Origin: Paenibacillus bouchesdurhonensis | GTDB taxonomy: Bacteria > Bacillota > Bacilli > Paenibacillales > Paenibacillaceae | Assembly: GCF_900155685.1 (NCBI RefSeq) | Contig: NZ_LT732548.1 | Coordinates: 3,650,686-3,714,685, forward strand | DNA length: 64,000 bases | Reading direction: 5' to 3' | Part shown: positions 26,736-34,675 of the stretch, one piece after another | Layout: the number at the start of each line of letters is the position of its first letter | How positions within the stretch are numbered: the stretch's first letter is position 1 | The notes under the pieces: model-generated | Seen by the model: the letters and a program-made list of their open reading frames with translations, nothing else | What the model was told of the DNA's origin: nothing | The model's database searches: none | Position numbers and translations under genes: made by a program

Positions 26736-26911
26736 ACGCTTTCGCGCATCCTTTAAGCTATCTAGCAACCCCTAGCTTTCCGGCAACCAGACGCTTCCCG
26801 GCAACCCGCAGCTTTCAGGCAACCTGCACGCTTTCCGGCATTCATACGCTTCGCGGTAATCCGGACGCTTCGTGGTATCTATACGCCTCGTGGTAACCCA
26901 TACACTTCATC
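26736..26911. repeat. Degenerate 18-19 bp tandem repeat array
   Basis: About nine units with a consensus close to ACGCTTTCCGGCAACCYGC. Clear copies begin at the segments ACGCTTCCCGGCAACCCGC, AGCTTTCAGGCAACCTGC, ACGCTTTCCGGCATTCAT, ACGCTTCGCGGTAATCCGG and ACGCCTCGTGGTAACCCA. The units diverge gradually along the array. It lies at the 3' end of asd and is not coding in a convincing frame. Confidence 0.6.
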
Positions 26912-26949
26912 GATGCTTAATTGCCCACGCCTTCCGGAGGACAGCGCAA

Positions 26950-28035
26950 TTATTTCGGTTGAATATAACCTTCCGCTTTGAGCAGCTCGGCGATCAGTAC
27001 GGCGCCCCCGGCCGCTCCGCGCAAAGTATTGTGCGAAAGACCCACAAATTTATAATCGTAGAGCGAATCTTCGCGCAATCTGCCGACAGAAACGCCCATG
27101 CCCCGCTCGATATCGCGGTCAAGTTTAGTCTGCGGTCTGTTTTCTTCTTCGAAATAGGTGATGAACTGCTTCGGTGCGCTTGGCAGATCCAGCTCCTGCG
27201 CTCTTCCTTCGAATTGCTGCCAGCGTGCAATGATTTCCTCTTTGGAAGGCTTCTTCTTGAAGGATACGAATACAGTAGCCAAATGTCCGTCCGTTACAGG
27301 TACGCGGATACATTGCGTCGTAATCAGAGGCGCGCTTGCTTTAATAACCTGGCCATCCTCAACCCGGCCCCAGATGCGCAGCGGCTCCTGCTCGCTCTTC
27401 TCCTCTTCCCCGCCGATATAAGGAATGACGTTGTCCAGCATTTCAGGCCAATCGCTGAAGTTTTTACCAGCTCCGGAAATCGCCTGATATGTCGATGCGA
27501 CCACCGTTGTCGGTTCAAAATCCAGCAGGGCATGCAGAGCAGGGACATAGCTCTGGATGGAGCAATTGGGTTTAACGGCAATAAACCCAGTCTCCGTTCC
27601 AAGCCGTTTGCGCTGCGCGGCAATGACTTCGAGATGCTGCGGGTTTACTTCAGGAATCACCATCGGTACATCCGGCGTCCAGCGATGAGCCGAATTGTTG
27701 GAAATGACCGGGGTTCCCGTTTTTGCATAAGCCTCTTCTAGAGCTTGAATTTCAGCCTTCTTCATATCTACCGCGCAAAAAACAAAATCAACCCCAGAAG
27801 TAACCTCTTCTACTTTCGCAGCATCCTGAACGACAATATTTTTCACACCTTCAGGTATTGGCGTAGACAATTTCCATCTGCCTTGCACAGACTCTTCATA
27901 GGTTTTGCCTGCGGAATTTGCGCTTGCTGCAATAGCCGTCACCGTAAACCAAGGATGCCCATCCAGCAATTGAACAAATCGCTGACCGACCATTCCCGTA
28001 CCGCCAACAATGCCTACTTTTAATTTTTCTCCCAT
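26950..28035 (-). CDS. asd: Aspartate-semialdehyde dehydrogenase
   Basis: About 361 residues. It converts aspartyl phosphate to aspartate semialdehyde with NADPH, the branch point to lysine/diaminopimelate, threonine, methionine and isoleucine. NADP fold GIVGGTGMVGQRFVQLL, catalytic cysteine in KPNCSIQSY, and the substrate region RVPVTDGHLATVFVSF mark the archaeal/fungal-type ASADH branch rather than the classic bacterial type. ATG 28035 has AAAGGATATC ahead. The gene stands alone behind a T-box leader, so its expression responds to charging of a tRNA. A second, bacterial-type asd elsewhere in the genome is possible. Confidence 0.9.
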   Translation of the reverse strand: MGEKLKVGIVGGTGMVGQRFVQLLDGHPWFTVTAIAASANSAGKTYEESVQGRWKLSTPIPEGVKNIVVQDAAKVEEVTSGVDFVFCAVDMKKAEIQALEEAYAKTGTPVISNNSAHRWTPDVPMVIPEVNPQHLEVIAAQRKRLGTETGFIAVKPNCSIQSYVPALHALLDFEPTTVVASTYQAISGAGKNFSDWPEMLDNVIPYIGGEEEKSEQEPLRIWGRVEDGQVIKASAPLITTQCIRVPVTDGHLATVFVSFKKKPSKEEIIARWQQFEGRAQELDLPSAPKQFITYFEEENRPQTKLDRDIERGMGVSVGRLREDSLYDYKFVGLSHNTLRGAAGGAVLIAELLKAEGYIQPK

Positions 28036-28107
28036 GTGATATCCTTTCCTTTCCATGTTTGTTTTATCTGTACCTCGAACGACCCTAGCCTATTTCTCCC
28101 ATGAATT

Positions 28108-28412
28108 AAAAAAATCCCACCCCCAAGACTTTTCGATCCGTCTTGGGGGCGAGATTTGTATGCCCGCGGTACCACCCCAACTTCGTTAATATGTCGCCAT
28201 ATTAACCTCTTCAAGTACAGCATACCATTTTGTACGCTTATACTCTAGCTCTGTAACAGGAGCTCCTGGCACACCATCCCTATCAATCATCGTTCCGATG
28301 TGCTGCTCAGAGGCTTTTTTCAATAAAGAAATGCTTTGCTCCTTTTCAGCAAACGGAGCTCTCTGTAAAAGATTTCATTTATCTACTCATCTCGTCGTCG
28401 CATTTGAATATT
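28108..28412 (-). ncRNA. T-box leader of asd
   Basis: A minus-strand leader with the hallmark T-box sequence GGGGTGGTACCGCGGGC (28162-28178) followed by a strong terminator (arms 28112-28129 and 28140-28157, then T7). Stem I features are present upstream: GATGAGTAGA near 28386-28395, an ACAGAGAGC block near 28359-28367, and a GGAGC-closed distal hairpin. T-boxes sense uncharged tRNA and then allow read-through. The specifier triplet is not certain; GAA followed by AAAAG near 28315-28322 could present a lysine codon. Confidence 0.88.
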
Positions 28413-28418
28413 GCGATT

Positions 28419-28447
28419 ATATTACCAAATAACTGCGCAAACGTAAA
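28419..28447 (-). promoter_or_regulatory. Promoter of the asd T-box transcript
   Basis: TTTACG (28442-28447 read on the minus strand), a 17-bp spacer and TAATAT (28419-28424), placed just ahead of stem I. Confidence 0.4.
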
Positions 28448-28540
28448 CCCATTTGTGTAATTTTGGGCTGTTGGGTGCCAAAAACAAAGGTAAATTGGCC
28501 TCATAATTCCCGTTCGCCTTTATCAAAGTCCAAAAATCCG

Positions 28541-29197
28541 CTATAAATAATCCAAGCTATTAAAAATAAGAATAAGCCCCACGATACACAGCACCCAGGA
28601 GAGGACTGAGCCGGATTGCTTGGCGATTTTCACCTGAAGCCGTTCCAGCGGCCTTTGCATCATTCGCCCAAATAACGTATACAGCATGAATAGAATCAAC
28701 GAAGGCAAAATCATGATTAAATTATATCCGGCCATTACCGGCAGCCACTGATAGGGAGCCAAGTCGGAGGTCGTCATCAAGCCAATTGCGGCAAAATAAG
28801 GAAACGCCGTTCCCACCTCAATCAATGCTGTAGTAAATCCCAGCGCCACCATCGAAAATTGGCTTTTGGACTTCGGACGGGGCAATTCCGTTTTACTTTT
28901 CTGCGGACTATAAAAACTGGCAATAAACAGGCCAGCCCCAATGATGAAGATCACCCAGCTTACCGCCCTGCTCTGGAAAAGAGAAGCCAGCGATTCCAGC
29001 AGCACCCCCATGCCCAGCATCAGCATAACTCCTACCGAAAAATAAAAGCCGGCGACCGTCAGCAAATAAATCAGCAGCCTCGAAGCAAGGCGCTTGGTTT
29101 CCGTTAACAGCAAGTATACCGTAACTCCTATAGTGGCTGGGCTCAATGTATCCAGCAAGGCCAGTCCGCCTATCGAAAGCAGCAGCTCTATACTCAC
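28541..29197 (-). CDS. GAP-family (LysE-like fold) membrane protein
   Basis: A 218-residue integral membrane protein with about six spans. I recognise the GAP family from LALLDTLSPATIGVTVYLLL, the central GFTTALIEVGTAFPYFAAIGLM and the C-terminal GLILIFNSL. Related proteins export small molecules or lipids across the membrane; the substrate here is unknown. The start is GTG, overlapping the TGA of the MerR gene by four bases, so it is translationally coupled to that regulator and probably under its control. Confidence 0.75.
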   Translation of the reverse strand: MSIELLLSIGGLALLDTLSPATIGVTVYLLLTETKRLASRLLIYLLTVAGFYFSVGVMLMLGMGVLLESLASLFQSRAVSWVIFIIGAGLFIASFYSPQKSKTELPRPKSKSQFSMVALGFTTALIEVGTAFPYFAAIGLMTTSDLAPYQWLPVMAGYNLIMILPSLILFMLYTLFGRMMQRPLERLQVKIAKQSGSVLSWVLCIVGLILIFNSLDYL

Positions 29198-29979
29198 ACT
29201 TCTTCCTCTCCCTGATCATGTTGAGGAGCTAGCCTTTCTTTCAGCAATGACATATGGGTTTCATAGGCTTGCTCCATAAATTGGAGTACATCCCGGTCGA
29301 TCGGATAAAGTCCAAGCTCTGCCGATTGAGCGGGTGACATCCTTGCGTCCCATAATTTTTGAATAAACTCATCCTCGCCCGAGAAATTCTCCTCCTGTTT
29401 TTCAAGCATGCGTCGGATGATCCGCTGTACTTTGGGTGACGATATGCCCTTCTTCATATGCTGCTTAATTTGACCTAACAGTGCTATCCATTCCAAAGAA
29501 TCGGGATCATCTCCGCCCATACTCGGAACCTTCTGTAAGAGCTCCAATTCTTTATCGTTAAACAGGCTTTCTTTAAAAATATGTCGCCTTCTCTTATCCT
29601 GGCTCGATAATTGAATGAACTTCTGGATCGCAAGCGCATCCTCTCCTCCCTCCACAACAAGCCCGCTAATTAGTTCACGCAGCCCCTGCTCTATTACTCT
29701 AAGTCTTGTCTGCTCTTCCATGATATAAGCCAGTTGGGCCTTCAAACTAGTCGACCAATTCCATTTGGGGTCGGCAAGCATTTCTTTTATATCCTTGAGA
29801 CTGTACCCGACCCCTTTAAAAAACTGGATCTGTTGCAGCTTACGCAAATCATCGTCTGTATAAAGCCGATGTCCTCCTTCCGTTTTGGACGAAGCTGCCA
29901 ACAATCTGATCTGGTCATAGTAACGCAGCGTCCTTACCGTAACTCCGGTCTGTTTTGCCACCTTTTGAATCGGAATCAA
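29194..29979 (-). CDS. MerR family transcriptional regulator
   Basis: About 261 residues. The N-terminal winged helix is canonical (PIQKVAKQTGVTVRTLRYYD, then GHRLYTDDDLRKLQQIQFFK, and GYSLKDIKEML), followed by a dimer helix. The C-terminal ~140 residues resemble TipAS-like effector domains (DEFIQKLWDARMSPAQSAEL). Such proteins twist promoters with 19-bp spacers into an active form upon drug binding. Just such promoters lie upstream at 30248-30327. GGGGAGG is nine bases before the TTG at 29979, chosen over the upstream ATG. It is flanked by a small membrane protein and the GAP transporter. Confidence 0.88.
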   Translation of the reverse strand: MIPIQKVAKQTGVTVRTLRYYDQIRLLAASSKTEGGHRLYTDDDLRKLQQIQFFKGVGYSLKDIKEMLADPKWNWSTSLKAQLAYIMEEQTRLRVIEQGLRELISGLVVEGGEDALAIQKFIQLSSQDKRRRHIFKESLFNDKELELLQKVPSMGGDDPDSLEWIALLGQIKQHMKKGISSPKVQRIIRRMLEKQEENFSGEDEFIQKLWDARMSPAQSAELGLYPIDRDVLQFMEQAYETHMSLLKERLAPQHDQGEEEV

Positions 29980-30004
29980 TCTCAGACACCTCCCCATCAT
30001 CCGT

Positions 30005-30154
30005 TTATTCTTCTTTATCCTTATACAAAGCCTGCTTGATCAGATAGCCTACGCCTAAACCAACCAAGGCGCCAGGAAACGCTTGATCAAGAATCAGTCC
30101 GATTCCTGCACCTATAATGACGCACGCATAAATCGTAATATCCCCTTTGTTCAC
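30005..30154 (-). CDS. Small membrane protein
   Basis: A 49-residue protein with two adjacent hydrophobic stretches (TIYACVIIGAGIGLILDQ and ALVGLGVGYLIKQAL) and a charged C-terminus. The GTG at 30154 has AAGGAGAG upstream. It is the first gene after the MerR-type promoter and precedes merR by 25 bases, so it belongs to that operon. No function is known to me. Confidence 0.6.
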   Translation of the reverse strand: MNKGDITIYACVIIGAGIGLILDQAFPGALVGLGVGYLIKQALYKDKEE

Positions 30155-30247
30155 ATCACTCTCTCCTTCGCCCCAGCGGTTTACCATCTGCCATGACATG
30201 ATCATTGGAATAAGTATTTACGATCAAACTACATGACGGTTAGAGCC

Positions 30248-30278
30248 ATTATATAAAATGACGTAACGTCAGTTTCAA
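30248..30278 (-). promoter_or_regulatory. MerR-type promoter with 19-bp spacer, minus direction
   Basis: TTGAAA (-35, 30273-30278) and TATAAT (-10, 30248-30253) are 19 bp apart. The spacer contains the perfect dyad TGACGTTACGTCA. An over-long spacer with a central dyad is the diagnostic layout of MerR-activated promoters. It drives the small membrane protein, merR and GAP genes. Confidence 0.8.
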
Positions 30279-30296
30279 GTCCTTTTCAAAAACCGC

Positions 30297-30327
30297 TTGA
30301 AACTGACGTTACGTAACCTTATATAAT
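30297..30327 (+). promoter_or_regulatory. MerR-type promoter with 19-bp spacer, plus direction
   Basis: TTGAAA (30297-30302), 19-bp spacer, TATAAT (30322-30327). The spacer repeats the minus-direction operator with one change (TGACGTTACGTAA). Together the two promoters form a 19-bp perfect inverted repeat (30261-30279 and 30296-30314) with their -35 ends facing each other. Confidence 0.8.
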
Positions 30328-30364
30328 CACCCTCATAGCAAGAAGCAAAATGAGGAGTGAGAAG

Positions 30365-30796
30365 ATGAGGATATTCAATATTGGCTTGCTAATTTTGTGC
30401 ATGTCTTTTCTTATGGCCTGCAGCAACCAAGGAGTCATGAATCTGCAGAGCAAGAAACTAGAAGGAATAGATCGCCTGCACATTGATCATGGCAGCACCC
30501 CTGTTCATATTGAATCAGCGGAGGTGGATGCTCTGGAGGCATTTATATCGATGGACAGCGACAATTCCGATATAGTAATGGCACAAAAGAACAAAGAGCT
30601 GAAAATTCAATAAAAAAACGATATCAGACGGATCATAAATATTGGGAGAAAGCCGCAGCTAACGCTCCGTGTTCCCATTCACTATGAAGGGGAGGTATTG
30701 CTGAGCGGTAATTCTGTTTCCGTCCTAATGATCCATTTTTTTCCTCCTCTGAATTATATATATATCAAAAAAACACCTCTTATCATGTTTAATTGA
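30365..30796 (+). pseudogene. Decayed DUF4097-like lipoprotein gene
   Basis: The first 82 codons encode a lipoprotein start (ILCMSFLMAC lipobox) and a beta-rich segment (LEGIDRLHIDHGSTPVHIES). A TAA at 30611-30613 stops it, but the same frame then continues with family-like sequence (NIGRKPQLTLRVPIHYEGEV, LLSGNS) before losing resemblance near 30713. A full-length relative would be longer, so both a nonsense change and loss of the 3' part are likely. The MerR-type promoter and a good ribosome site (GAGGAG before the ATG at 30365) remain intact, so the truncated product may still be made. Confidence 0.6.
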
Positions 30797-30828
30797 ATCT
30801 TAATAAAGATAGCATTGTCTTGTATAAC

Positions 30829-30874
30829 AAAAAAAGGTTCCCAATCTGCTCAGATAAGCAAATCAGAAACCTTC
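30829..30874 (-). terminator. Terminator of tRNA-Leu transcript
   Basis: On the minus strand AAGGTTTC and GGGAACCTT close a hairpin followed by seven T, 15 bases after the tRNA. Confidence 0.7.
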
Positions 30875-30888
30875 TCTGTATAATTTGA

Positions 30889-30972
<84 letters not shown>

Positions 30973-31219
30973 ATATTGTCTTGTCTTGCAGAGTGTTTTC
31001 CGCAGCGACAAGATATATAATATCACGCTGAACCAAGAGAGTCAACAGCCTTTTAATATTTTTTGACCGGGTTATAAGGTTCAGATCTGCCGCAATCTCC
31101 AGACTCCTACAACTTGTCCCTCCTCCCCCAGACCAACCGGCAAATAATACCTCAGACCGATACAGCCTGATCTTGTCTTCCTTTACAGTGAGAATTAACT
31201 ATAGTCTGGAGGTTGAATG

Positions 31220-31517
31220 ATGAATCAAAAATTAACCGGCGAGCAAAAGTACTACCATAAAATTATTTGAAGGAGAACGGGTACTTATCTGCATCGGCCT
31301 ACTGGGATTTGTGCTGGCAGCAGCTTGCGCTATTTGGGTGTTGGTGTACGGAGGCGTAACGTCGCCAAACGGCGATGTCTCCAGAGCCTTTTCCTTTGAT
31401 GCCGCATTGGGTATTTTTCTGCTTTCTACCGCGGCGATTAGCCCTCTTTCCGGAATGAGCTTACATATTATCCCCGCATATTGGCAGAAGGCCGGAAATA
31501 GGGATCTCGCCACTTGA
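31220..31517 (+). pseudogene. Frameshifted and truncated membrane-protein gene
   Basis: A GGAGG-preceded ATG begins MNQKLTGEQKYYHK, then a TGA follows. Removing one A from the AAAA run near 31259 restores a frame that continues LFEGERVLICIGLLGFVLAA, a clear membrane span, another hydrophobic segment (GIFLLSTAAISPLSGM) and then ends abruptly. A membrane protein of this type should have several more spans. It is therefore a remnant with both a frameshift and a lost 3' part. The family is not named. Confidence 0.6.
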
Positions 31518-31548
31518 TCGAAGCTGACCTCCACTATGCTTTATCCCG

Positions 31549-31592
31549 CAAAAAAAGCTGTCCTCGGGGCCATCAAAGCCCCGAGGACAGCT
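31549..31592 (-). terminator. Strong terminator after the AhpD-like gene
   Basis: A perfect 15-bp GC-rich stem (AGCTGTCCTCGGGGC, 31556-31570, and its complement 31578-31592), 7-base loop, then seven T on the minus strand. Confidence 0.9.
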
Positions 31593-31632
31593 AATTGAGT
31601 TACAATGCGCGCTACACACGCTAGCGCTAACG

Positions 31633-31980
31633 CTACTGCAGCGCCGGACTCGCAGACAAAGCCTGCTGCACACGGGTTACTCCCTGCGATAAAGCATTGC
31701 CTGCAAGCGCAGCAGAGGCTACGGCGACCGTCTCCAGTATTTCTGCGTCTGACGCGCCTTTCGCCCGCGCCTCGTTCACGTGGTAGAACGTGCAGACCTC
31801 CTGGTTCGTTGATAATGCAATTCCAATCGCAATAAGCTGCTTTGTCTTGGCATCCAGCGCTCCATCAGTGAAGCTCTCGCCCGTAAAAGCATGGTATGCC
31901 TCCGTCACGCCCGGCATGGTCTCGCCGAAATGATGTATCTCCTGTTTGTATGCAGCTATTTTATCGCCCACAAGCGACAT
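31633..31980 (-). CDS. Carboxymuconolactone decarboxylase / AhpD-like protein
   Basis: A 115-residue all-helical protein of the CMD/AhpD family: GALDAKTKQLIAIGIALSTN, then the redox motif region EVCTFYHVNEARAKG in place of the classic CxxC-H, with one cysteine and a histidine, and EILETVAVASAALAG. Members act as small peroxidase partners or decarboxylases. With only one cysteine in the motif, AhpD-like disulfide chemistry is doubtful. AAAGGGTG precedes the ATG at 31980. Transcribed alone. Confidence 0.8.
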   Translation of the reverse strand: MSLVGDKIAAYKQEIHHFGETMPGVTEAYHAFTGESFTDGALDAKTKQLIAIGIALSTNQEVCTFYHVNEARAKGASDAEILETVAVASAALAGNALSQGVTRVQQALSASPALQ

Positions 31981-32080
31981 AGACAGACACCCTTTCCAAT
32001 AGTAAAGTGTAGTTGCCGTTGACAGCTTCAAAGAGCAGAACTTACACTTACTACGTTAACCCCGTCCGCCAAAAAATATG

Positions 32081-32320
32081 CTATTCCTCCGGTGAAATTC
32101 GCGGTTCACGTGAAGGTTGAATGATGTAATTTCGATCCAGCTTAACAACATTGCGATTCGGTCTACGGATTAATACATGCGTATCATCCCAAGCTACGAC
32201 GATGCCCCGAATGTCATTCTCAGGCATGGCATCCCGCACGACCCGCACTTTTTCGCCGGATAGTCGATATTTGTTCAATTGGTCATCCGAAATCACAGGG
32301 ACAATCACCTCCTTGCTCAT
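32081..32320 (-). CDS. Small conserved hypothetical protein
   Basis: A 79-residue soluble protein (DDQLNKYRLSGEKVRVVRDA, GIVVAWDDTHVLIRRPNRNV) whose beta-rich pattern resembles a small SH3- or KOW-like barrel. No motif allows a function to be given. GGAGGTG lies upstream of the ATG. Neighbours are unrelated. Confidence 0.6.
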   Translation of the reverse strand: MSKEVIVPVISDDQLNKYRLSGEKVRVVRDAMPENDIRGIVVAWDDTHVLIRRPNRNVVKLDRNYIIQPSREPRISPEE

Positions 32321-32390
32321 ATCTTAACATATCATCCATCGGCATGTTTATGCTTCAAATATCGAGCCTGTTAACCTTATCAAACGCACA

Positions 32391-32423
32391 GAAAAAGACC
32401 CCGCATTATTATCGCGGAGTCTT
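32391..32423 (-). terminator. Terminator after the gene at 32480-32818
   Basis: AAGACCCCGC and GCGGAGTCTT form a ten-pair stem with one mismatch; TTTTT follows on the minus strand. Confidence 0.65.
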
Positions 32424-32479
32424 GCTATATCGCGCACACCTAATGACCAAACTGCATGAACTCATCACTTATCCCTGAT

Positions 32480-32818
32480 TTAACGTTGTGCATGCTCCCG
32501 GCTGTCGTTCTTCTCAAACCAGAAATCAAGCACTTTGGCCGACATCACCCGCTGCTCCAGATAAGCTACCTGCTGAGGGCTGAACTCATCCTTCCAAGGT
32601 ATAGACAGTTCCTCGCACAGGCCTGCAATCGTCAGAAGCTGAGACCAGGCTACATAGCGTTTGTACCAAAAGAACTGGGGATGCTCAAGCATATAGGGAT
32701 AAAGGTCGTCAAATTCCGTATGTTTGCAATCCAGGGCACGCTCAAATATAACCTTTGCATCGGACAGTTTAGAAATAAAGAAATTCACGTCAACAACAGA
32801 TTGATTTTGATCCCCCAT
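32480..32818 (-). CDS. Conserved hypothetical protein
   Basis: A 112-residue cytoplasmic protein, aromatic-rich (VDVNFFISKLSDAKVIFE, FDDLYPYMLEHPQFFWYKRY). It has no recognised domain. The ATG at 32818 follows GAGGAGG by eight bases; upstream in-frame ATG would place the ribosome site inside the gene. It lies 85 bases after xpt on the same strand and may be co-transcribed with it. Confidence 0.6.
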   Translation of the reverse strand: MGDQNQSVVDVNFFISKLSDAKVIFERALDCKHTEFDDLYPYMLEHPQFFWYKRYVAWSQLLTIAGLCEELSIPWKDEFSPQQVAYLEQRVMSAKVLDFWFEKNDSREHAQR

Positions 32819-32904
32819 TGATTTGCCTCCTCTCCCTAGTGCTCCCATTATATCGAAAAAAAGCAGACCTGCAAAGGATTGTTGCAAAATTGGTACTAAT
32901 TATT

Positions 32905-33477
32905 TTATTCGGCAAAAGTTACTTTCCCATCGGAAAGCGAAGCGATCTGCACCAGCGACTCTAGACGGATTCCCTGCTCACGGATAGCCCGGCCTCCGGC
33001 TTGAAACGTTTTCTCCACGACGATTCCCGCTCCAACTAACTCAGCTCCCGCGCGCTGAACAATTTTGATTAGCCCGCGCGCGGCATCGCCATTTGCAATA
33101 ATATCATCAATGAACAGGATACGATCATGCTCCGAAATGAAATTGCGCGAGATCAAAATGTCCGTTACGATCCCTTTCGTAAATGATGGCACTCGCTCAC
33201 ACAGCATATCCTCCTCTGCTAGCAGTGTCTTCTTCCGCCGTGCAAACACGAGGGGTACTCCAAGCTCATAAGCAGTTGCAAACGCGACTGCGATCCCGGA
33301 CGATTCCACCGTCAACACGCGCGTAATATTATCCTCCTTGAAGCGCTTGGCAAATTCTTTGCCCATCTCCATCGTCAACTGAGGATCGACTTGATGATTC
33401 AGCAGAGCGTCAAGCTTAAGGACTTGCTCCGAGACGATCACGCCTTCTTCTGCAATCCGTTGTTTTAATTTCTCCAT
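32905..33477 (-). CDS. xpt: Xanthine phosphoribosyltransferase
   Basis: A 190-residue type I phosphoribosyltransferase. It salvages xanthine to XMP with PRPP. The PRPP loop ILFIDDIIANGDAARGL is the diagnostic motif, and VLTVESSGIAVAFATAYELG and FARRKK-TL are typical of Xpt. Length matches Bacillus Xpt. ATG 33477 follows GGGAGGA. No purine riboswitch is visible: only about 160 bases separate it from the divergent gene. The usual xanthine permease partner is not adjacent. Confidence 0.92.
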   Translation of the reverse strand: MEKLKQRIAEEGVIVSEQVLKLDALLNHQVDPQLTMEMGKEFAKRFKEDNITRVLTVESSGIAVAFATAYELGVPLVFARRKKTLLAEEDMLCERVPSFTKGIVTDILISRNFISEHDRILFIDDIIANGDAARGLIKIVQRAGAELVGAGIVVEKTFQAGGRAIREQGIRLESLVQIASLSDGKVTFAE

Positions 33478-33637
33478 ACCTTTTCCTCCCGGGTCATCTC
33501 GTTTGTAACAAATTAACACATTCATTTCTTCGCTTCAATAGGGAATTACTCGAGACAGCAGGACAAGATTAAGTCATGTCCCATTCCCCGGCAACATACC
33601 TTGTACTATATATAGCACATCGGCCAGGGGGAAAACT

Positions 33638-34675
33638 ATGAAAAATGCCTTTAATGTACTTAAAATTGCTTTCACTTATATCGGTACCGTAGTTGGCGCT
33701 GGTTTTGCCACCGGCCGCGAAATATTGCAGTTCTTCACCCAATACGGCAAATGGGGCGTGCTTACAATCCTGCTGACAACCCTGCTGTTTATGTGGCTCG
33801 GTACCAAAATGATGCTGCTGGCCCATCATATTAAAGCAGCTTCCTATGAAGATTTAAACCGGCATTTGTTCGGGGATCGTTTCGGCAGATGGTTAAGCAT
33901 GTTTACCTTAATTGTTCTGATCGGAGTCAATAGCGTCATGCTTGCCGGGGCAGGCTCCGTGTTCGTGGAGCATCTCGGCATGAATTACCAAATCGGGCTT
34001 TGGTTTACCTTGATCGGAACCTTTGTGCTGCTCCGAAAAGGGATCGAGGGAGTGATGCAGCTGAACACAGTCGTCGTACCGATGATGCTGCTCCTCTCCA
34101 TCGCGATCATAACATCGACGGCAAGCTCTCCGACCGCTATGCGCTTCGTCACCTTAGGCACCGATAAAGGGATGTTTACGACGTGGGCTTCCCCTCTCCT
34201 ATATACCGCCTTCAATCTATCCATGGCTCAAGCCGTGCTCGTTCCCATTGGAGGCCATACAAAGAACCGGCGAACGATCGTTTTTGGGGGGATCATAGGC
34301 GGTATCGGAATCGGCTTCATGCTCATGGCCGCCCACTTTGCTTTGTCCGCCTTCATGCCGGGGGTAAGCCAGTATGAAATTCCGATGGGCAGCATCGCTG
34401 CCCAATTGGGGACGATAATACAGTTCATCTACATTATTTTAATATTCATGGAAATATTCAGCACCTTCGTCGCCGACGTTTACGGCGTTACCCTGCAGCT
34501 CAAACAGCGGTTCAATTTTCGGCCCTTTATTCTTTCTATAACCGTTCTCCTGATTTGTTATGTAACCAGCCAATTCGGGTTCAGCTCACTTCTATCCGTT
34601 CTGTATCCTGCCTTTGGCGTTTTCTCTATGCTCTGGGCCTTCGTCCTCGCCTCATACAAGCGAAAGCGGATTTAA
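33638..34675 (+). CDS. ykvI: YkvI family membrane protein
   Basis: A 345-residue protein with about ten membrane spans. The start AFTYIGTVVGAGFATGREIL with glycine-rich first span and the general layout match YkvI-type proteins, which share the LeuT/APC-like fold of amino-acid carriers. The substrate is unknown. GGGGGAA precedes the ATG. Its stop codon overlaps the stop of the convergent yhaN gene, leaving no room for a terminator between them. Confidence 0.75.
   Translation: MKNAFNVLKIAFTYIGTVVGAGFATGREILQFFTQYGKWGVLTILLTTLLFMWLGTKMMLLAHHIKAASYEDLNRHLFGDRFGRWLSMFTLIVLIGVNSVMLAGAGSVFVEHLGMNYQIGLWFTLIGTFVLLRKGIEGVMQLNTVVVPMMLLLSIAIITSTASSPTAMRFVTLGTDKGMFTTWASPLLYTAFNLSMAQAVLVPIGGHTKNRRTIVFGGIIGGIGIGFMLMAAHFALSAFMPGVSQYEIPMGSIAAQLGTIIQFIYIILIFMEIFSTFVADVYGVTLQLKQRFNFRPFILSITVLLICYVTSQFGFSSLLSVLYPAFGVFSMLWAFVLASYKRKRI

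Noticed and set aside
30611..30613. In-frame TAA in the lipoprotein gene as a recoded codon
   Set aside because: No recoding signal is visible, and the downstream frame soon loses family resemblance, so simple decay is more likely.
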